From JASEJA01 sp038872535 (lineage in GTDB: Archaea; Thermoproteota; Bathyarchaeia; Bathyarchaeales; Bathycorpusculaceae), in assembly GCA_038872535.1 (NCBI GenBank), contig JAVZJY010000007.1, positions 1-45,460 on the forward strand: 45,460 nucleotides of DNA. The letters run 5' to 3'. Numbering within the stretch: the first letter of the stretch is position 1; each line of letters begins with the position of its first letter. The notes below the pieces were generated by a model. It was not told the DNA's origin. It did no database searches and worked only from the letters and a program-made list of their open reading frames with translations. The position numbers and the translations under genes were made by a program. Shown here piece by piece: positions 9,589 through 17,891 of this stretch.

Positions 9589-10648
9589 AGAAACTTACCA
9601 GTGAAGGATGTTTGAAATTTTTCACTTGACTACTTTTTCTCCTTTTGATTTTTCTCCATAACCGTTGAGTTCCTATTATTATTATGGGGTATGTTATAAT
9701 CCACGTGATTGAATACAATGCACCATAGTAATTATGAAATTGGGTGACTTGAGGAGAATTCATACTACCATAGTTTACTCCTAAAATGAAAATTGTAACT
9801 ATTCTCATAATGTTGATGAAATAGGTTATTACTGCGCCGATTATAAAATAAACTGTTCGATGTTTCCATGAAATGCTACTGTTTTTTAGAAATAGAAGAA
9901 TCGTAACGGAATATATAATGAGGCTATCGATACCTGAGCATGGCCAAGCTATTCCAGCAACTGCCAAGTGCCCGAAGGAATCTGAAACTAATAACACGGG
10001 CGTTCCGTACATTTGACTTACCCATTCGGTATGGTATCCCATTAAATTTAGAACGTTTGCGGCGAGTGTGGCTGTTGTTGGAACGAGAATTTGAAATGGA
10101 GTAAATTGTCCGTAGGGATACAAATTATCTATAAGATAGATTGAGCCGATAATTCCTATTAGGCACGGAGGGATCAAAAAATCTTTTAGTCCATTAATTC
10201 CATGGGCAACTAAAATTATTAAGGCAAAAAATATCGTGAAAACAAGATATTCTACTGAAAGGGGCATAAAATCTGCCCAAGAACCTTTTGGGGATGCGTC
10301 TACAATCGCTGTGTTTAATCCATAAAAGTTTGCAATAATGACGTATATTGTGGGAAGCAGCGATGCAATGGCGAATGCTATGAATCGTATAGACCTTATT
10401 TTATGGATTTTTATTTGGATTTTTTCCCAACTTAGTATGAGTTCTAAAAGGATTAGCCATATAAAGAAAATGTAGTAGGTTCTGCCTTTCCATGTTGCCT
10501 CGTAGGATTCTGGATAAAGTGAATATAATATGAGAAATGGTATGATAAATGAAAGGATTGATGAGATTTTTATTAAGATAATGGGGTTCTTAAGTGTTTG
10601 TGCAGCATTTAGGATTTTATCTTTTAGTGATTGTATTATGTTTGGCAT
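9548..10648 (-). CDS. Archaeosortase/exosortase family transmembrane peptidase
   Basis: A ~366-residue multi-spanning membrane protein with the exosortase/archaeosortase triad: Cys in AWPCSGIDSL, Arg in NIMRIVTIF, and His in TQFHNYYGALYS. These cysteine-protease-like enzymes cleave or transfer proteins that carry a C-terminal sorting helix, often coupling them to lipid. I chose the ATG at 10648 because the open frame upstream of it encodes no membrane protein and runs into the ribosomal protein gene on the other strand. The protein ends in a basic tail (WRKIKRRK). Its subfamily and target signal cannot be assigned. The neighbouring glycosyltransferases are consistent with modification of surface proteins. 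Confidence 0.85.
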   Translation of the reverse strand: MPNIIQSLKDKILNAAQTLKNPIILIKISSILSFIIPFLILYSLYPESYEATWKGRTYYIFFIWLILLELILSWEKIQIKIHKIRSIRFIAFAIASLLPTIYVIIANFYGLNTAIVDASPKGSWADFMPLSVEYLVFTIFFALIILVAHGINGLKDFLIPPCLIGIIGSIYLIDNLYPYGQFTPFQILVPTTATLAANVLNLMGYHTEWVSQMYGTPVLLVSDSFGHLAVAGIAWPCSGIDSLIIYSVTILLFLKNSSISWKHRTVYFIIGAVITYFINIMRIVTIFILGVNYGSMNSPQVTQFHNYYGALYSITWIITYPIIIIGTQRLWRKIKRRKSSQVKNFKHPSLVSFFKKMLQLSLLNLA

Positions 10649-10736
10649 TTGATCCTTTCCATTACTTATAGTTTGTAAATTATAAATCGCCTTGCAAGGA
10701 TTTAAGTTATGGCGGTCTTGAGCGTTCAGAATAGTG

Positions 10737-10748
10737 AAAAAGTATAAG
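10737..10748 (+). promoter_or_regulatory. TATA box of the L44e operon
   Basis: AAAAGTATAAGA lies about 45-50 bases before the GTG at 10790. Archaeal transcription normally starts ~25 bases after the TATA box, near 10768. The in-frame TTG at 10763 would then fall outside or at the edge of the message, which supports GTG 10790 as the start. Confidence 0.5.
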
Positions 10749-10789
10749 AGCGTGTATGTTGTTTGTATGCAAAGCTGGGCGTGTTCGAA

Positions 10790-11065
10790 GTGAATGTGCC
10801 AAAGGAGATTAGAACTTACTGTCCAAAATGTAAAGCTCATCAACTTCATGCGGTTACTCTTTACAAAGCTGGAAAGCGTAGGGCTTTGGCTAAGGGTGAG
10901 CGGCATCATGAACGGGAAAAGAAGGGTTATGGTGGGCAAAAGTATCCTCTTCAGCGAGAATTTTCAAAAACGACTAAAAAGCAAACTTTAAAGCTGAAGT
11001 GTAAGGTTTGTGGTTATACGCGACATAAAGACGGAATACGTTTAAGAAAATTGGCTATTGAATAA
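10790..11065 (+). CDS. rpl44e: 50S ribosomal protein L44e
   Basis: A 91-residue ribosomal protein of the large subunit. It has an N-terminal zinc ribbon half (TYCPKCK) and a C-terminal half (CKVCGY), plus the conserved basic middle KGERHHEREKKGYGGQ. I start it at GTG 10790 (reading MNVPKEIRTYCPKC), which gives the family's usual length; an in-frame TTG at 10763 would add nine unconserved residues. It leads the conserved archaeal cluster L44e, S27e, aIF2-alpha, Nop10, PAC2. Confidence 0.95.
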   Translation: MNVPKEIRTYCPKCKAHQLHAVTLYKAGKRRALAKGERHHEREKKGYGGQKYPLQREFSKTTKKQTLKLKCKVCGYTRHKDGIRLRKLAIE

Positions 11066-11080
11066 AAAGGAGCGGATACT

Positions 11081-11278
11081 ATGGCTGAATGGGAAAAACT
11101 TATTCCAAAACCGAGAAGCAGTTTTCTCAGAGTGAAATGCCTAAAATGTGGCAACGAACAGCTAGTTTACAGTCATGCAGTGAATAGAGTTAATTGTAAC
11201 GTTTGTGGCGCAGAATTGGCTGAACCTTCTGGTGGGAAAGCAATAATTAAGGGTGAAATTGTCGCTGTTTTCGAGTAG
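11081..11278 (+). CDS. rps27e: 30S ribosomal protein S27e
   Basis: A 65-residue zinc-ribbon protein of the small ribosomal subunit, with C-x2-C (CLKCGNEQ) and C-x2-C (CNVCGAEL) about 18 residues apart and the family's C-terminal GGKAIIKGEIVAVFE. An AAGGAG ribosome site precedes the ATG. It follows L44e by 15 bases, the normal archaeal arrangement. Confidence 0.96.
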   Translation: MAEWEKLIPKPRSSFLRVKCLKCGNEQLVYSHAVNRVNCNVCGAELAEPSGGKAIIKGEIVAVFE

Positions 11279-11287
11279 GGATATGAG

Positions 11288-12076
11288 ATGGCGTTTAAAA
11301 AACCTGAGTGGCCTGAAGTTGGCGATTTAGTGATAGCCACTGTGCAGTCTGTTGCTGATTATGGCGCTTATGTAAATCTGGATGAATATAATAAGAAGGG
11401 TTTGCTTCACGTTTCTGAAGTGTCCTCTTCTTGGATTCGGAACATCCGTGATTTTGTTCGTGAAGGGCAAAAAGTGGTTTTGAAAGTTTTGCGGGTGGAT
11501 GTGGAAAAGGGGCACATAGATCTGTCTCTTAGGAGGGTTACAAAACGAGAGAAAATCGAGAAAATTATGTCTTGGAAAAGGGAGAGGAAAGCTGAAACCT
11601 TACTTCGTAATGTTGCTGAAAAGGCTGGCGTATCATTAGAAGAGGTTTATGAAAAAGCCGGGGCTCTCATGGAAAAGGAATATGGGTTGTATGAAGGCTT
11701 CGAAAAGGTTGTGAAAGAAGATATTGGGGCTCTGACAAAAATAGGTGTGCCGGAAGAACTTGCAACAGTTATTGCTGAAATTGCCAAAGAAAGAATGCGT
11801 GTGCCCATGGTTAAGGTGAAAGGTTCAGTTGAGCTGCGTTGTATGAAACCGAATGGAGTTAACATCATCAAAGAAGCCTTCTTGAATGCAAAAAAGGCTG
11901 AAAAGTCGCGTGATGCAAAAGTTCGCTTCTATGTGGTTGCTGCGCCAAAATACTGCATTGAAGTTATGGCTGAAAATTATAAGCGTGCAGAAGCGGTTTT
12001 GCAGAAGGTTGCCGAAAGCGTTGTGGCAAATGTTGTCAAGGCCGGCGGACAAGGAGTTTTTAGAAGGGAAAAATGA
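11288..12076 (+). CDS. eif2a: Translation initiation factor aIF2 subunit alpha
   Basis: A 262-residue alpha subunit of the trimeric aIF2, which delivers Met-tRNAi to the small ribosomal subunit. An N-terminal S1/OB domain (residues ~10-85, VADYGAYVNLDEYNKKGLLH and SEVSSSWIRNIRDFVREGQK) is followed by a helical domain and a C-terminal alpha-beta domain (VRFYVVAAPKYCIEVMA). Its stop overlaps the Nop10 start as ATGA, indicating coupled translation. Confidence 0.95.
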   Translation: MAFKKPEWPEVGDLVIATVQSVADYGAYVNLDEYNKKGLLHVSEVSSSWIRNIRDFVREGQKVVLKVLRVDVEKGHIDLSLRRVTKREKIEKIMSWKRERKAETLLRNVAEKAGVSLEEVYEKAGALMEKEYGLYEGFEKVVKEDIGALTKIGVPEELATVIAEIAKERMRVPMVKVKGSVELRCMKPNGVNIIKEAFLNAKKAEKSRDAKVRFYVVAAPKYCIEVMAENYKRAEAVLQKVAESVVANVVKAGGQGVFRREK

Positions 12077-12279
12077 TGGTTTGGCTTTTAAGAAAATGTG
12101 AAAAGTGTGGAAAATACACGTTAAACAAAGAGGCATGCCCATACTGTGGTGGAAAGGTTCAAGTGCCTCATCCGCCGAAATTTTCGCCTGACGATAAATA
12201 TCTCATGTATAGAATGGCTTTAAAGAGGAGGGAAAAACCAGTTGAAGGAGACATTCATCAAGGAACTTGTGAAAGTTGA
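12073..12279 (+). CDS. nop10: Nop10, H/ACA ribonucleoprotein subunit
   Basis: A 68-residue small zinc-ribbon protein. It has CEKCGKYTL and CPYCGGKV, then HPPKFSPDDKY, the typical Nop10 signature, and a basic C-terminal helix. Nop10 binds Cbf5 in H/ACA guide RNPs that make pseudouridine in rRNA. The start overlaps the aIF2-alpha stop. The reading frame extends ~12 residues past the conserved helix and overlaps the PAC2 gene start by 38 bases. Confidence 0.93.
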   Translation: MMVWLLRKCEKCGKYTLNKEACPYCGGKVQVPHPPKFSPDDKYLMYRMALKRREKPVEGDIHQGTCES

Positions 12280-13015
12280 ATTGAACAATCCAATTCTTAT
12301 TGAGGGGCTTCCGGGCTTGGGGCTTGTTGGCAAAATTGCCACGCGTTACCTCGTTAAAAAGTTAAAGGCTGAAAAGTTCGCTCACCTTTATTCTCCACAT
12401 TTTCCATATTTTGTGCTTGTCAATAAGAAGGGAAGCGTCAGGCTTTTGCGTGGAACTTTTTATTTCTGGAAAAACAAAAACGGCAAAAATGACGTTATCT
12501 TCTTTACAGGCGACAGTCAAGCGCAAACAATTGAGGGGCAATATGAAATTTCTGACCGAATATTAGATTTCTCCAAGAAATGCAATGTAAAATTAATTAT
12601 TACCATAGGTGGCTACAGAATGGAGGCAAAGGAAAAGCCAAAAGTTGTAGCGGCAGCCACAAATGTTGAGCTATTAAACACTGCCTTAAAATCTGGGGCC
12701 GTTGTAAGTCCCATGGGAAGCCCCATTGTTGGCACGGCTGGCTTAATCTTGGGCTTGGCTCGTTTCAAAAAGATAGATGCTCTTTGCCTTTTAGGCGAGA
12801 CACGTGGGTATCTTCCTGACCCGAAAGCCGCTAAAAGTGTTCTGGAAGTGTTAAGGGCATTGTTGGGTATGGATGTGGATTTAGCTGGTTTAGATGAAGA
12901 GATTTCTAAGGCAGAAAAGATGGTTGCACGGTTGCAGAAGATTGAGGAAAAGAGAGCTTTACAAACTGAGGAATTGAAGAAAGAGGAAGATAAGAAAATT
13001 ACTTATATCTCGTAA
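12242..13015 (+). CDS. PAC2 family protein (proteasome assembly chaperone-like)
   Basis: A 257-residue protein of the PAC2 / archaeal proteasome-assembly-chaperone-like family, recognised by PILIEGLPGLGLVGKIATRYLV near the start, the FTGDSQAQTIEGQYE stretch and GSPIVGTAGLILGLAR. The last ~50 residues are highly charged and probably form a coiled coil. The start is TTG, preceded by GAGGAGGG about ten bases upstream. It closes the L44e-to-Nop10 operon and is convergent with wecB, with only four bases between the stops. Confidence 0.88.
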   Translation: MKETFIKELVKVELNNPILIEGLPGLGLVGKIATRYLVKKLKAEKFAHLYSPHFPYFVLVNKKGSVRLLRGTFYFWKNKNGKNDVIFFTGDSQAQTIEGQYEISDRILDFSKKCNVKLIITIGGYRMEAKEKPKVVAAATNVELLNTALKSGAVVSPMGSPIVGTAGLILGLARFKKIDALCLLGETRGYLPDPKAAKSVLEVLRALLGMDVDLAGLDEEISKAEKMVARLQKIEEKRALQTEELKKEEDKKITYIS

Positions 13016-13019
13016 AGCA

Positions 13020-14338
13020 TTAAAAGGCTAACTCTTCCTTAACTATTCCAACAATCCTTTCAGCCGCTTTTCCATCCCCATAAGGCGATTTATCTGGCAA
13101 TTCTTTTCGATTATTCAACATTCGATTGATAGCGTCTATTATATCATGTTTTTCAACGCCTACAACTTCCGCAAAACCCGCCTCCACAGCTTCCGGCCTC
13201 TCGGTGGATAGGCGAGTAACCAGAACGGGCTTTCTGATGCATGGCGCTGTTGCCTCTTCTTGTATGCCACCTNNNNNNNNNNNNNNNNNNNNNNNNNNNN
13301 NNNNNNNNNNNNNNNNNNNNNNNNNNNNNNNNNNNNNNNNNNNNNNNNNNNNNNNNNNNNNNNNNNNNNNTCATGTTTTTCAACGCCTACAACTTCCGCA
13401 AAACCCGCCTCCACAGCTTCCGGCCTCTCGGTGGATAGGCGAGTAACCAGAACGGGCTTTCTGATGCATGGCGCTGTTGCCTCTTCTTGTATGCCACCTG
13501 AATCAGTTACTATAAGCTCGCATTCTTTCATTAAAACCAGAAAATCTAAATAGCCAATGGGCGGCAAAATCTGCACGTTTCTAGAATTTTTGATTTTTGC
13601 ATAAAATTTGTTCTGGCGAGCACGTTTTTTGGTGCGTGGGTGCATTGGATAAACAATTGGTAATGGTGCTTCTGCGAAGGCTTCCATGAAATTTTTAAGA
13701 ACTGAGAAGTCGTCCACGTTTTCCGCTCTATGGGCTGTTGCTAAAATGAACTTTTCAAAACGAATAGAATCTAAAATTTTTGATTTTTTTTGTGCTATTG
13801 GAAGGTGCTGGATTACGGCGTCTATGACTGTGTTTCCTGTGATGTAGATTTTTCCCCAAACATTTTCCTTTTTCAAGTTGTTTTTCGCTGTCTTGGTGGG
13901 TGCAAATAAATACGTTGATATATGGTCTGTTAGGCGTCTGTTATGTTCCTCTGGCATTCGCAAATCAGAACTCCTTAATCCAGCTTCAACATGCCCCACA
14001 CATATTCCAAGTTTAACTGCTGCCAAAGCTGTCGCTAAAACTCCGTTTGTATCTCCTTCAACCAAAACAAGAGAAGGGGTAATTCTCTTCAGTAGGCGTT
14101 CCATACGGGTTATCATAGCAGCGGTTTGTAATCCTTGGGAGTAAGCTTTAACCTTGTATTCATAGTTTGGTGTTGGGAGTTCAAGTTCTTCAATAAATTG
14201 CTGAGACATATTATAACTGTAGTGTTGTCCGCAATGAACAAAAGTTAGCGGAATCCCTTTTTGTTGAAGGGCTCTGACTATGGGCGCCATCTTTATGATT
14301 TCTGGGCGTGTGCCCACAACAACCGTCGCTGTTTTCAT
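13020..14338 (-). CDS. wecB: UDP-N-acetylglucosamine 2-epimerase (non-hydrolysing), interrupted by a scaffold gap
   Basis: This enzyme converts UDP-GlcNAc to UDP-ManNAc, a precursor for surface glycans. Signature motifs are VVVGTRPEIIKMAP at the N terminus, VEGDTNGVLA, GHVEAGLRS, TAHRAENVD and TDSGGIQEEA. A 98-N gap at 13273-13370 splits the frame. The 129 bases before the gap (13144-13272) are repeated exactly after it (13371-13499). Removing N plus one repeat copy (227 bases) restores one open frame of about 363 residues ending in GIVKEELAF at 13020, the usual family length. The gene is therefore intact and the break is an assembly artefact. ATG 14338 gives the canonical N terminus; an in-frame GTG lies at 14347. 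Confidence 0.92.
13144..13499. repeat. Artefactual 129-base direct repeat flanking a gap
   Basis: Bases 13144-13272 and 13371-13499 are identical. Merging them restores the wecB reading frame exactly, so this is a contig-end overlap and not a genomic duplication. Confidence 0.93.
13273..13370. other. Assembly gap (98 N) inside wecB
   Basis: A run of 98 unknown bases. Its flanks repeat each other exactly over 129 bases, so the two contigs really overlap and the gap has no biological content. Confidence 0.95.
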
Positions 14339-14452
14339 CCGTTTCACAGTTGCTCATTAATGCCATAAACGAGTTTTAACGTTTATTCAAAAACCAAAAC
14401 TAACCATTGAAACTTAATTCTAATATTTCTAGAAAGTTCTAAGTTCTAATTA

Positions 14453-14506
14453 ACGCTTTGAATAATAATCGTTAGATTGCGTTTGTTTTTGCGACATACA
14501 AAGCGT
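14453..14506. repeat. 8-base inverted repeat upstream of the pilin-like gene
   Basis: ACGCTTTG at 14453-14460 pairs perfectly with CAAAGCGT at 14499-14506, with a 38-base spacer, 55-108 bases before the pilin-like ATG. It could be a split operator or chance. The rest of the 14339-14560 spacer is AT-rich with no other visible element. Confidence 0.3.
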
Positions 14507-14560
14507 CTTACTTTTCTTTTCCAATTAATGTTGTAACAAAATCGATTGGTGATAAAGTAT

Positions 14561-15136
14561 ATGCGACTGTTAAAGAACGAAAAGGGATTAAGCGTAGTAG
14601 TTACCACACTGATAATACTGGTTGTTTCCGTGCTATTGGCAACGGTTGTGACATTTTATGCCATAAACGTTACAACAACACGGGTTCAGGAAGAATCGCT
14701 GCACCTAACTAAACAGCACATATGGTATAACACGACTGAAGGGTGGGCTGAAGCTGCGTTGGTTATTCTGAATACTGGCGGAAGAGATGTGGTTCTTGAT
14801 AAAATTCAAGTGAGAGGGCAAGAATGTCCATGGTCGAACGTTTATTATTGGAGAACAAACACAGTTACAGTCTCTGCTGATTTGAACGTGACGCAAGATA
14901 AAATTACCAACATGGATGAGGCAAGATGGAGAACAATATTTACATACCTTCCCTCTGGAGAAACTTTTCAGCAAGCTACAACAGATTTAACGTTAAAGTC
15001 AGGCTGGACCGTTGTTGTATACATTATGAATCCAGACAGCATTGCATTGAATGATGTGGGGCTTCCAGTAGGCATCACGGTGTTCACTTCAAATGCCCAA
15101 TACTACGTGGAAACCAACATCGCAGCGGCACAATAG
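14561..15136 (+). CDS. Type IV pilin / archaellin-like surface protein
   Basis: A ~191-residue protein with a short basic leader (MRLLKNEKG), then a hydrophobic segment LSVVVTTLIILVVSVLLATV. This is the layout of archaeal class III signal peptides processed by a PibD/FlaK-type peptidase after the Gly. The remainder is a beta-rich, Ser/Thr/Asn-containing ectodomain. ATG 14561 is chosen because GGTGAT sits seven bases before it; the frame extends back to TTG 14546 without support. No assembly ATPase or platform protein lies nearby, so partners must be elsewhere. The exact pilin family is not identified. Confidence 0.75.
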   Translation: MRLLKNEKGLSVVVTTLIILVVSVLLATVVTFYAINVTTTRVQEESLHLTKQHIWYNTTEGWAEAALVILNTGGRDVVLDKIQVRGQECPWSNVYYWRTNTVTVSADLNVTQDKITNMDEARWRTIFTYLPSGETFQQATTDLTLKSGWTVVVYIMNPDSIALNDVGLPVGITVFTSNAQYYVETNIAAAQ

Positions 15137-15167
15137 ACAGCAATCCTTTTTCTATCCACTTTGCGTT

Positions 15168-17204
15168 TTAAGTCTTTTTTAGGTAGCCTTCTCTTGGCTC
15201 GTATATTGTTCCTTCTCGTAATAGTTGTCCTAAGAGGCGTTCTGCTTCGCTCCTTGAAATTTTGTATTTAGTTTCCAATTCATTTAATAGCGCTGTTTTT
15301 TCCACGATTCCTGTTTCTTTTTCCATTTCAAGCATTGTTGAAAGAACCGTTTGAAGCTTGTCTCTTACGCTTTTTGGTTTCCCCGTCATTATTAGGTCGA
15401 TGTCATACTTGTAAGAGGACAAATCTATGCCAACTTCTTCAAGAGACCTTTTCATGATGTTGATGGCTGCCTCGGCATCTTCTGCTAAAACTTCTTTTCT
15501 TAAGGCTGCTCTTGCTCTTGCTTCTGCTATGCGTACAAGGGATTCAAGTTGGCGTGCTGTTATCGCCACAGGGGAGCCTTCTGTTTCGCTTACGGAGCGC
15601 ATGGCTAAGTAAAAGTCATTTAAGCGTTTCAGTGCTTCTTGGGTTAAAACAGGCTTGATTCCCTTTGCATAGCTCACATATTTTCGTAACAACTCTAAGG
15701 GTATTGGCGGTTCTACAGGAGTTAAGCCTTTTCTGTGAATTTCAAGGATGTGCTCTGACATTTTGCCGTCTGTTTCTTTGTCTGGCACATCCCTTAGAAC
15801 GAAGATTAAGTCAAATCTTGAAAGTATTGTCACCGGTAAGGAAATATTTTCGGCAACTGTGCGGTGAGGCTCATATCTCCCCAAGGCTGGGTTGGCGGCT
15901 GCAAGTATGGCTGTTCTTGCGTTTAAGGTTGCCACTATTCCTCCTTTTGCAACGGAAACTGTGTGCTGTTCCATAGCTTCGTGGATTGCAACCCTATCTT
16001 CTGGTCGCATTTTGTCAATTTCGTCTATGCAAGCTACTCCTTTGTCAGCTAACACTAGTGCGCCAGCTTCGAGGCTCATTCCGCCGCCTCTTTCGCGGAT
16101 AACGGCTGCTGTTAGGCCAGCTGCTGTTGTGCCGCGTCCTGAAGTGTAAAGTCCGCGTGGTGCGATTCTGGCTACATATTGAAGTAGCTGAGATTTTGCT
16201 GTTCCAGGATCTCCTATCAAAAGAGTGTTCATTTCTCCTCTAATTGTTATGTCTGGAAGGGTTTTGGGGACGCCTCCGAAGAGAAGGTACATTATTGCCT
16301 CTTTTATATGATCGTATCCATAAATTGATGGTGCTATTGAGTTGATTATTTTGCGGTGTATCCATGGGTCTTTTGCCAGTTCCAAAATTTTTTCTTCATC
16401 TTCTGGTGATGGAAGAGCGATTTCTGGCTCTTTCCCCAAAACTTCAATTGAATTAGCGTCTAAGTGCAAAATGAAGGTGCGGAGTTTTCCCACTCTTGGA
16501 AGCGTTGGCGAAACGGCGCGAACTATTCCAACTACGGAAACATGATCGCCTGGTCTCGCCACATCAACTATTTCGCCTCCAACAAGCTTAACGTGTAATG
16601 TTCTTGGCAACTGTCCAGGTGGCAAATCTTCTGGCCTTTCTTGTAAGCGTAGGTCTTGTGAGTCTATGAAGGTGGATTCTTCTTGGACGAAATCGAAGGG
16701 TCCCTTTGCTCTGCAAGAGGGGTTGGCACAGGCGAAGGGTGCTTTAAGAAATTGTCCTGTTTGGTTTACTGGGGTTATTTCGCCGCATCTTTTGCATTTA
16801 AATGCCGCTTGCATGACCATTGGGCGGACTGGTGTTGAGCGGACAACTATGCCTTCCACCATTACAAGTTTTCCTATATGGAGCGAGCCTAATTTTCGCA
16901 GTTGTGTTGCTTCCCAAAGCCTAACGATTCTTACGTTTACCGTGTCTATTTTTTCAGCGTATTCTGGGTCTTCGCTTTGAAGTTGTGCGTAAGCTGCATT
17001 GTTGGCGTGGTTTAGAAATTCGTCTGGTTTTTCTAAAAGTCCTTCGGCGAGTTTTTGTTCGAAAGCCCAAATGTCTTCGAAATCAACTATTAAGGATGTT
17101 TTTCCAGCTACGGCCATTTGCGAAATTCTTTGTCGATATTTTTCTGCTTTAAAAAACTCTTGAAAACGTTCTTGCGGGTCTAAAGTTTCTAATTTCTCCG
17201 TCAT
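15168..17204 (-). CDS. mcm: Replicative DNA helicase MCM
   Basis: A 678-residue MCM, the ring-shaped 3'-5' replicative helicase. The N-terminal OB region carries a zinc motif (C137, C140, C159, C164). The AAA+ core has Walker A GDPGTAKS at 331-338, Walker B with DEID at 394-397, and the Arg finger in SRFDLIFVLRD. A winged helix occupies the last ~80 residues. The ATG overlaps the gins23 stop (ATGA), so the helicase and its GINS partner are made together. Confidence 0.97.
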   Translation of the reverse strand: MTEKLETLDPQERFQEFFKAEKYRQRISQMAVAGKTSLIVDFEDIWAFEQKLAEGLLEKPDEFLNHANNAAYAQLQSEDPEYAEKIDTVNVRIVRLWEATQLRKLGSLHIGKLVMVEGIVVRSTPVRPMVMQAAFKCKRCGEITPVNQTGQFLKAPFACANPSCRAKGPFDFVQEESTFIDSQDLRLQERPEDLPPGQLPRTLHVKLVGGEIVDVARPGDHVSVVGIVRAVSPTLPRVGKLRTFILHLDANSIEVLGKEPEIALPSPEDEEKILELAKDPWIHRKIINSIAPSIYGYDHIKEAIMYLLFGGVPKTLPDITIRGEMNTLLIGDPGTAKSQLLQYVARIAPRGLYTSGRGTTAAGLTAAVIRERGGGMSLEAGALVLADKGVACIDEIDKMRPEDRVAIHEAMEQHTVSVAKGGIVATLNARTAILAAANPALGRYEPHRTVAENISLPVTILSRFDLIFVLRDVPDKETDGKMSEHILEIHRKGLTPVEPPIPLELLRKYVSYAKGIKPVLTQEALKRLNDFYLAMRSVSETEGSPVAITARQLESLVRIAEARARAALRKEVLAEDAEAAINIMKRSLEEVGIDLSSYKYDIDLIMTGKPKSVRDKLQTVLSTMLEMEKETGIVEKTALLNELETKYKISRSEAERLLGQLLREGTIYEPREGYLKKT

Positions 17205-17770
17205 TGTTCTACCTTCTCATAGCTCATTATTTGCGTTTTCCATTTTTGAATAGTATTGTAAATTTGATCGTAAAGAATTCTCTCTTCAACTGTTAAGTTT
17301 TTTAATGTTTGTTCAATTTGGGCTGGAGCTGAGGCGAGGGAAACTATCTTCTTCAATCTGGCGTTTAACACATCTTGTGTTAAATGTTTAATTTTCTCAT
17401 ATTCTCGCATTTTTTCAGGAACTTTGGAAGCTTCCTCCTTAAGCTCCAAAAGGTATCTGCGAAGTTTTGGATAAAAATTCTCCGGCAGCTTTGGTATTTG
17501 TCCAGCTGTTTGGACACGCTCTGTCCATTGAATCTTGTAAAGTTTTGTGGTGTCTAAACGCTCATCCTCTCGAAAGCGGGCTATTCCAGCCTTAACTAAC
17601 TCTTGAGCTATCCAAAACTGAACCTCATACTCGTTTCCTTCTTCAAAAGGACCCACATTTAATCCGGCAAGCTTAATTTCTGGGCAGTTTCGGTTGGCAA
17701 TAATTTTTGTAGGTGTGTGTTCAAAAATGAAATCCAGATTCTTGATGTGCAACACTATTGTTTTTTGCAT
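17201..17770 (-). CDS. gins23: GINS complex subunit, Gins23 (Psf2/Psf3) type
   Basis: A 189-residue protein in which a small beta-rich B domain (about residues 1-60, including GPFEEGNEYEVQFWIAQEL and VKAGIARF) precedes the helical A domain (residues ~90-180), the order typical of Gins23. It pairs with Gins51, encoded at 9037. The 4-base overlap with mcm is a conserved archaeal arrangement and supports the assignment despite weak sequence conservation of GINS proteins. Confidence 0.88.
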   Translation of the reverse strand: MQKTIVLHIKNLDFIFEHTPTKIIANRNCPEIKLAGLNVGPFEEGNEYEVQFWIAQELVKAGIARFREDERLDTTKLYKIQWTERVQTAGQIPKLPENFYPKLRRYLLELKEEASKVPEKMREYEKIKHLTQDVLNARLKKIVSLASAPAQIEQTLKNLTVEERILYDQIYNTIQKWKTQIMSYEKVEQ

Positions 17771-17827
17771 CCTTTCGCCCCTTTCTTCTCAAGACTCTAA
17801 ACTTTTTAGCACTAGTAAATATAAGAG

Positions 17828-17891
17828 CAACAGTTTAAAAACTTAGATTAAAGCGTTTAAGAAAATACGAAATATTAGCACTAAACTGTTG
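17828..17891. repeat. 10-base inverted repeat between gdh1 and gins23
   Basis: CAACAGTTTA at 17828-17837 and its exact complement TAAACTGTTG at 17882-17891 flank 44 bases, ending just outside the gdh1 stop codon. A direct repeat TTAGCACT also occurs on both sides. It may be an operator or a weak transcript hairpin; no function is assigned. Confidence 0.35.

Noticed and set aside
10649..10939. Open frame extending the archaeosortase N terminus by ~97 codons
   Set aside because: The added part is antisense to L44e and its promoter and is not membrane-protein-like. ATG 10648 gives a normal protein.
11825..12142. Minus-strand open frame of 105 codons
   Set aside because: It lies wholly opposite aIF2-alpha and Nop10, which are certain genes, and has no recognisable protein features.
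13020..14338. wecB as a pseudogene split by a frameshift or duplication
   Set aside because: The break coincides with the N run and exact repeated flanks. Merging restores a complete frame and length.
15665..16980. Several plus-strand open frames of 60-104 codons
   Set aside because: All are shadows of the mcm gene on the other strand.
17828..17891. Inverted repeat read as an intrinsic terminator of gdh1
   Set aside because: It is upstream of gdh1's coding end in the direction of the gins23 transcript only by position, has a 44-base loop and no T-run, so a terminator call is not supported.
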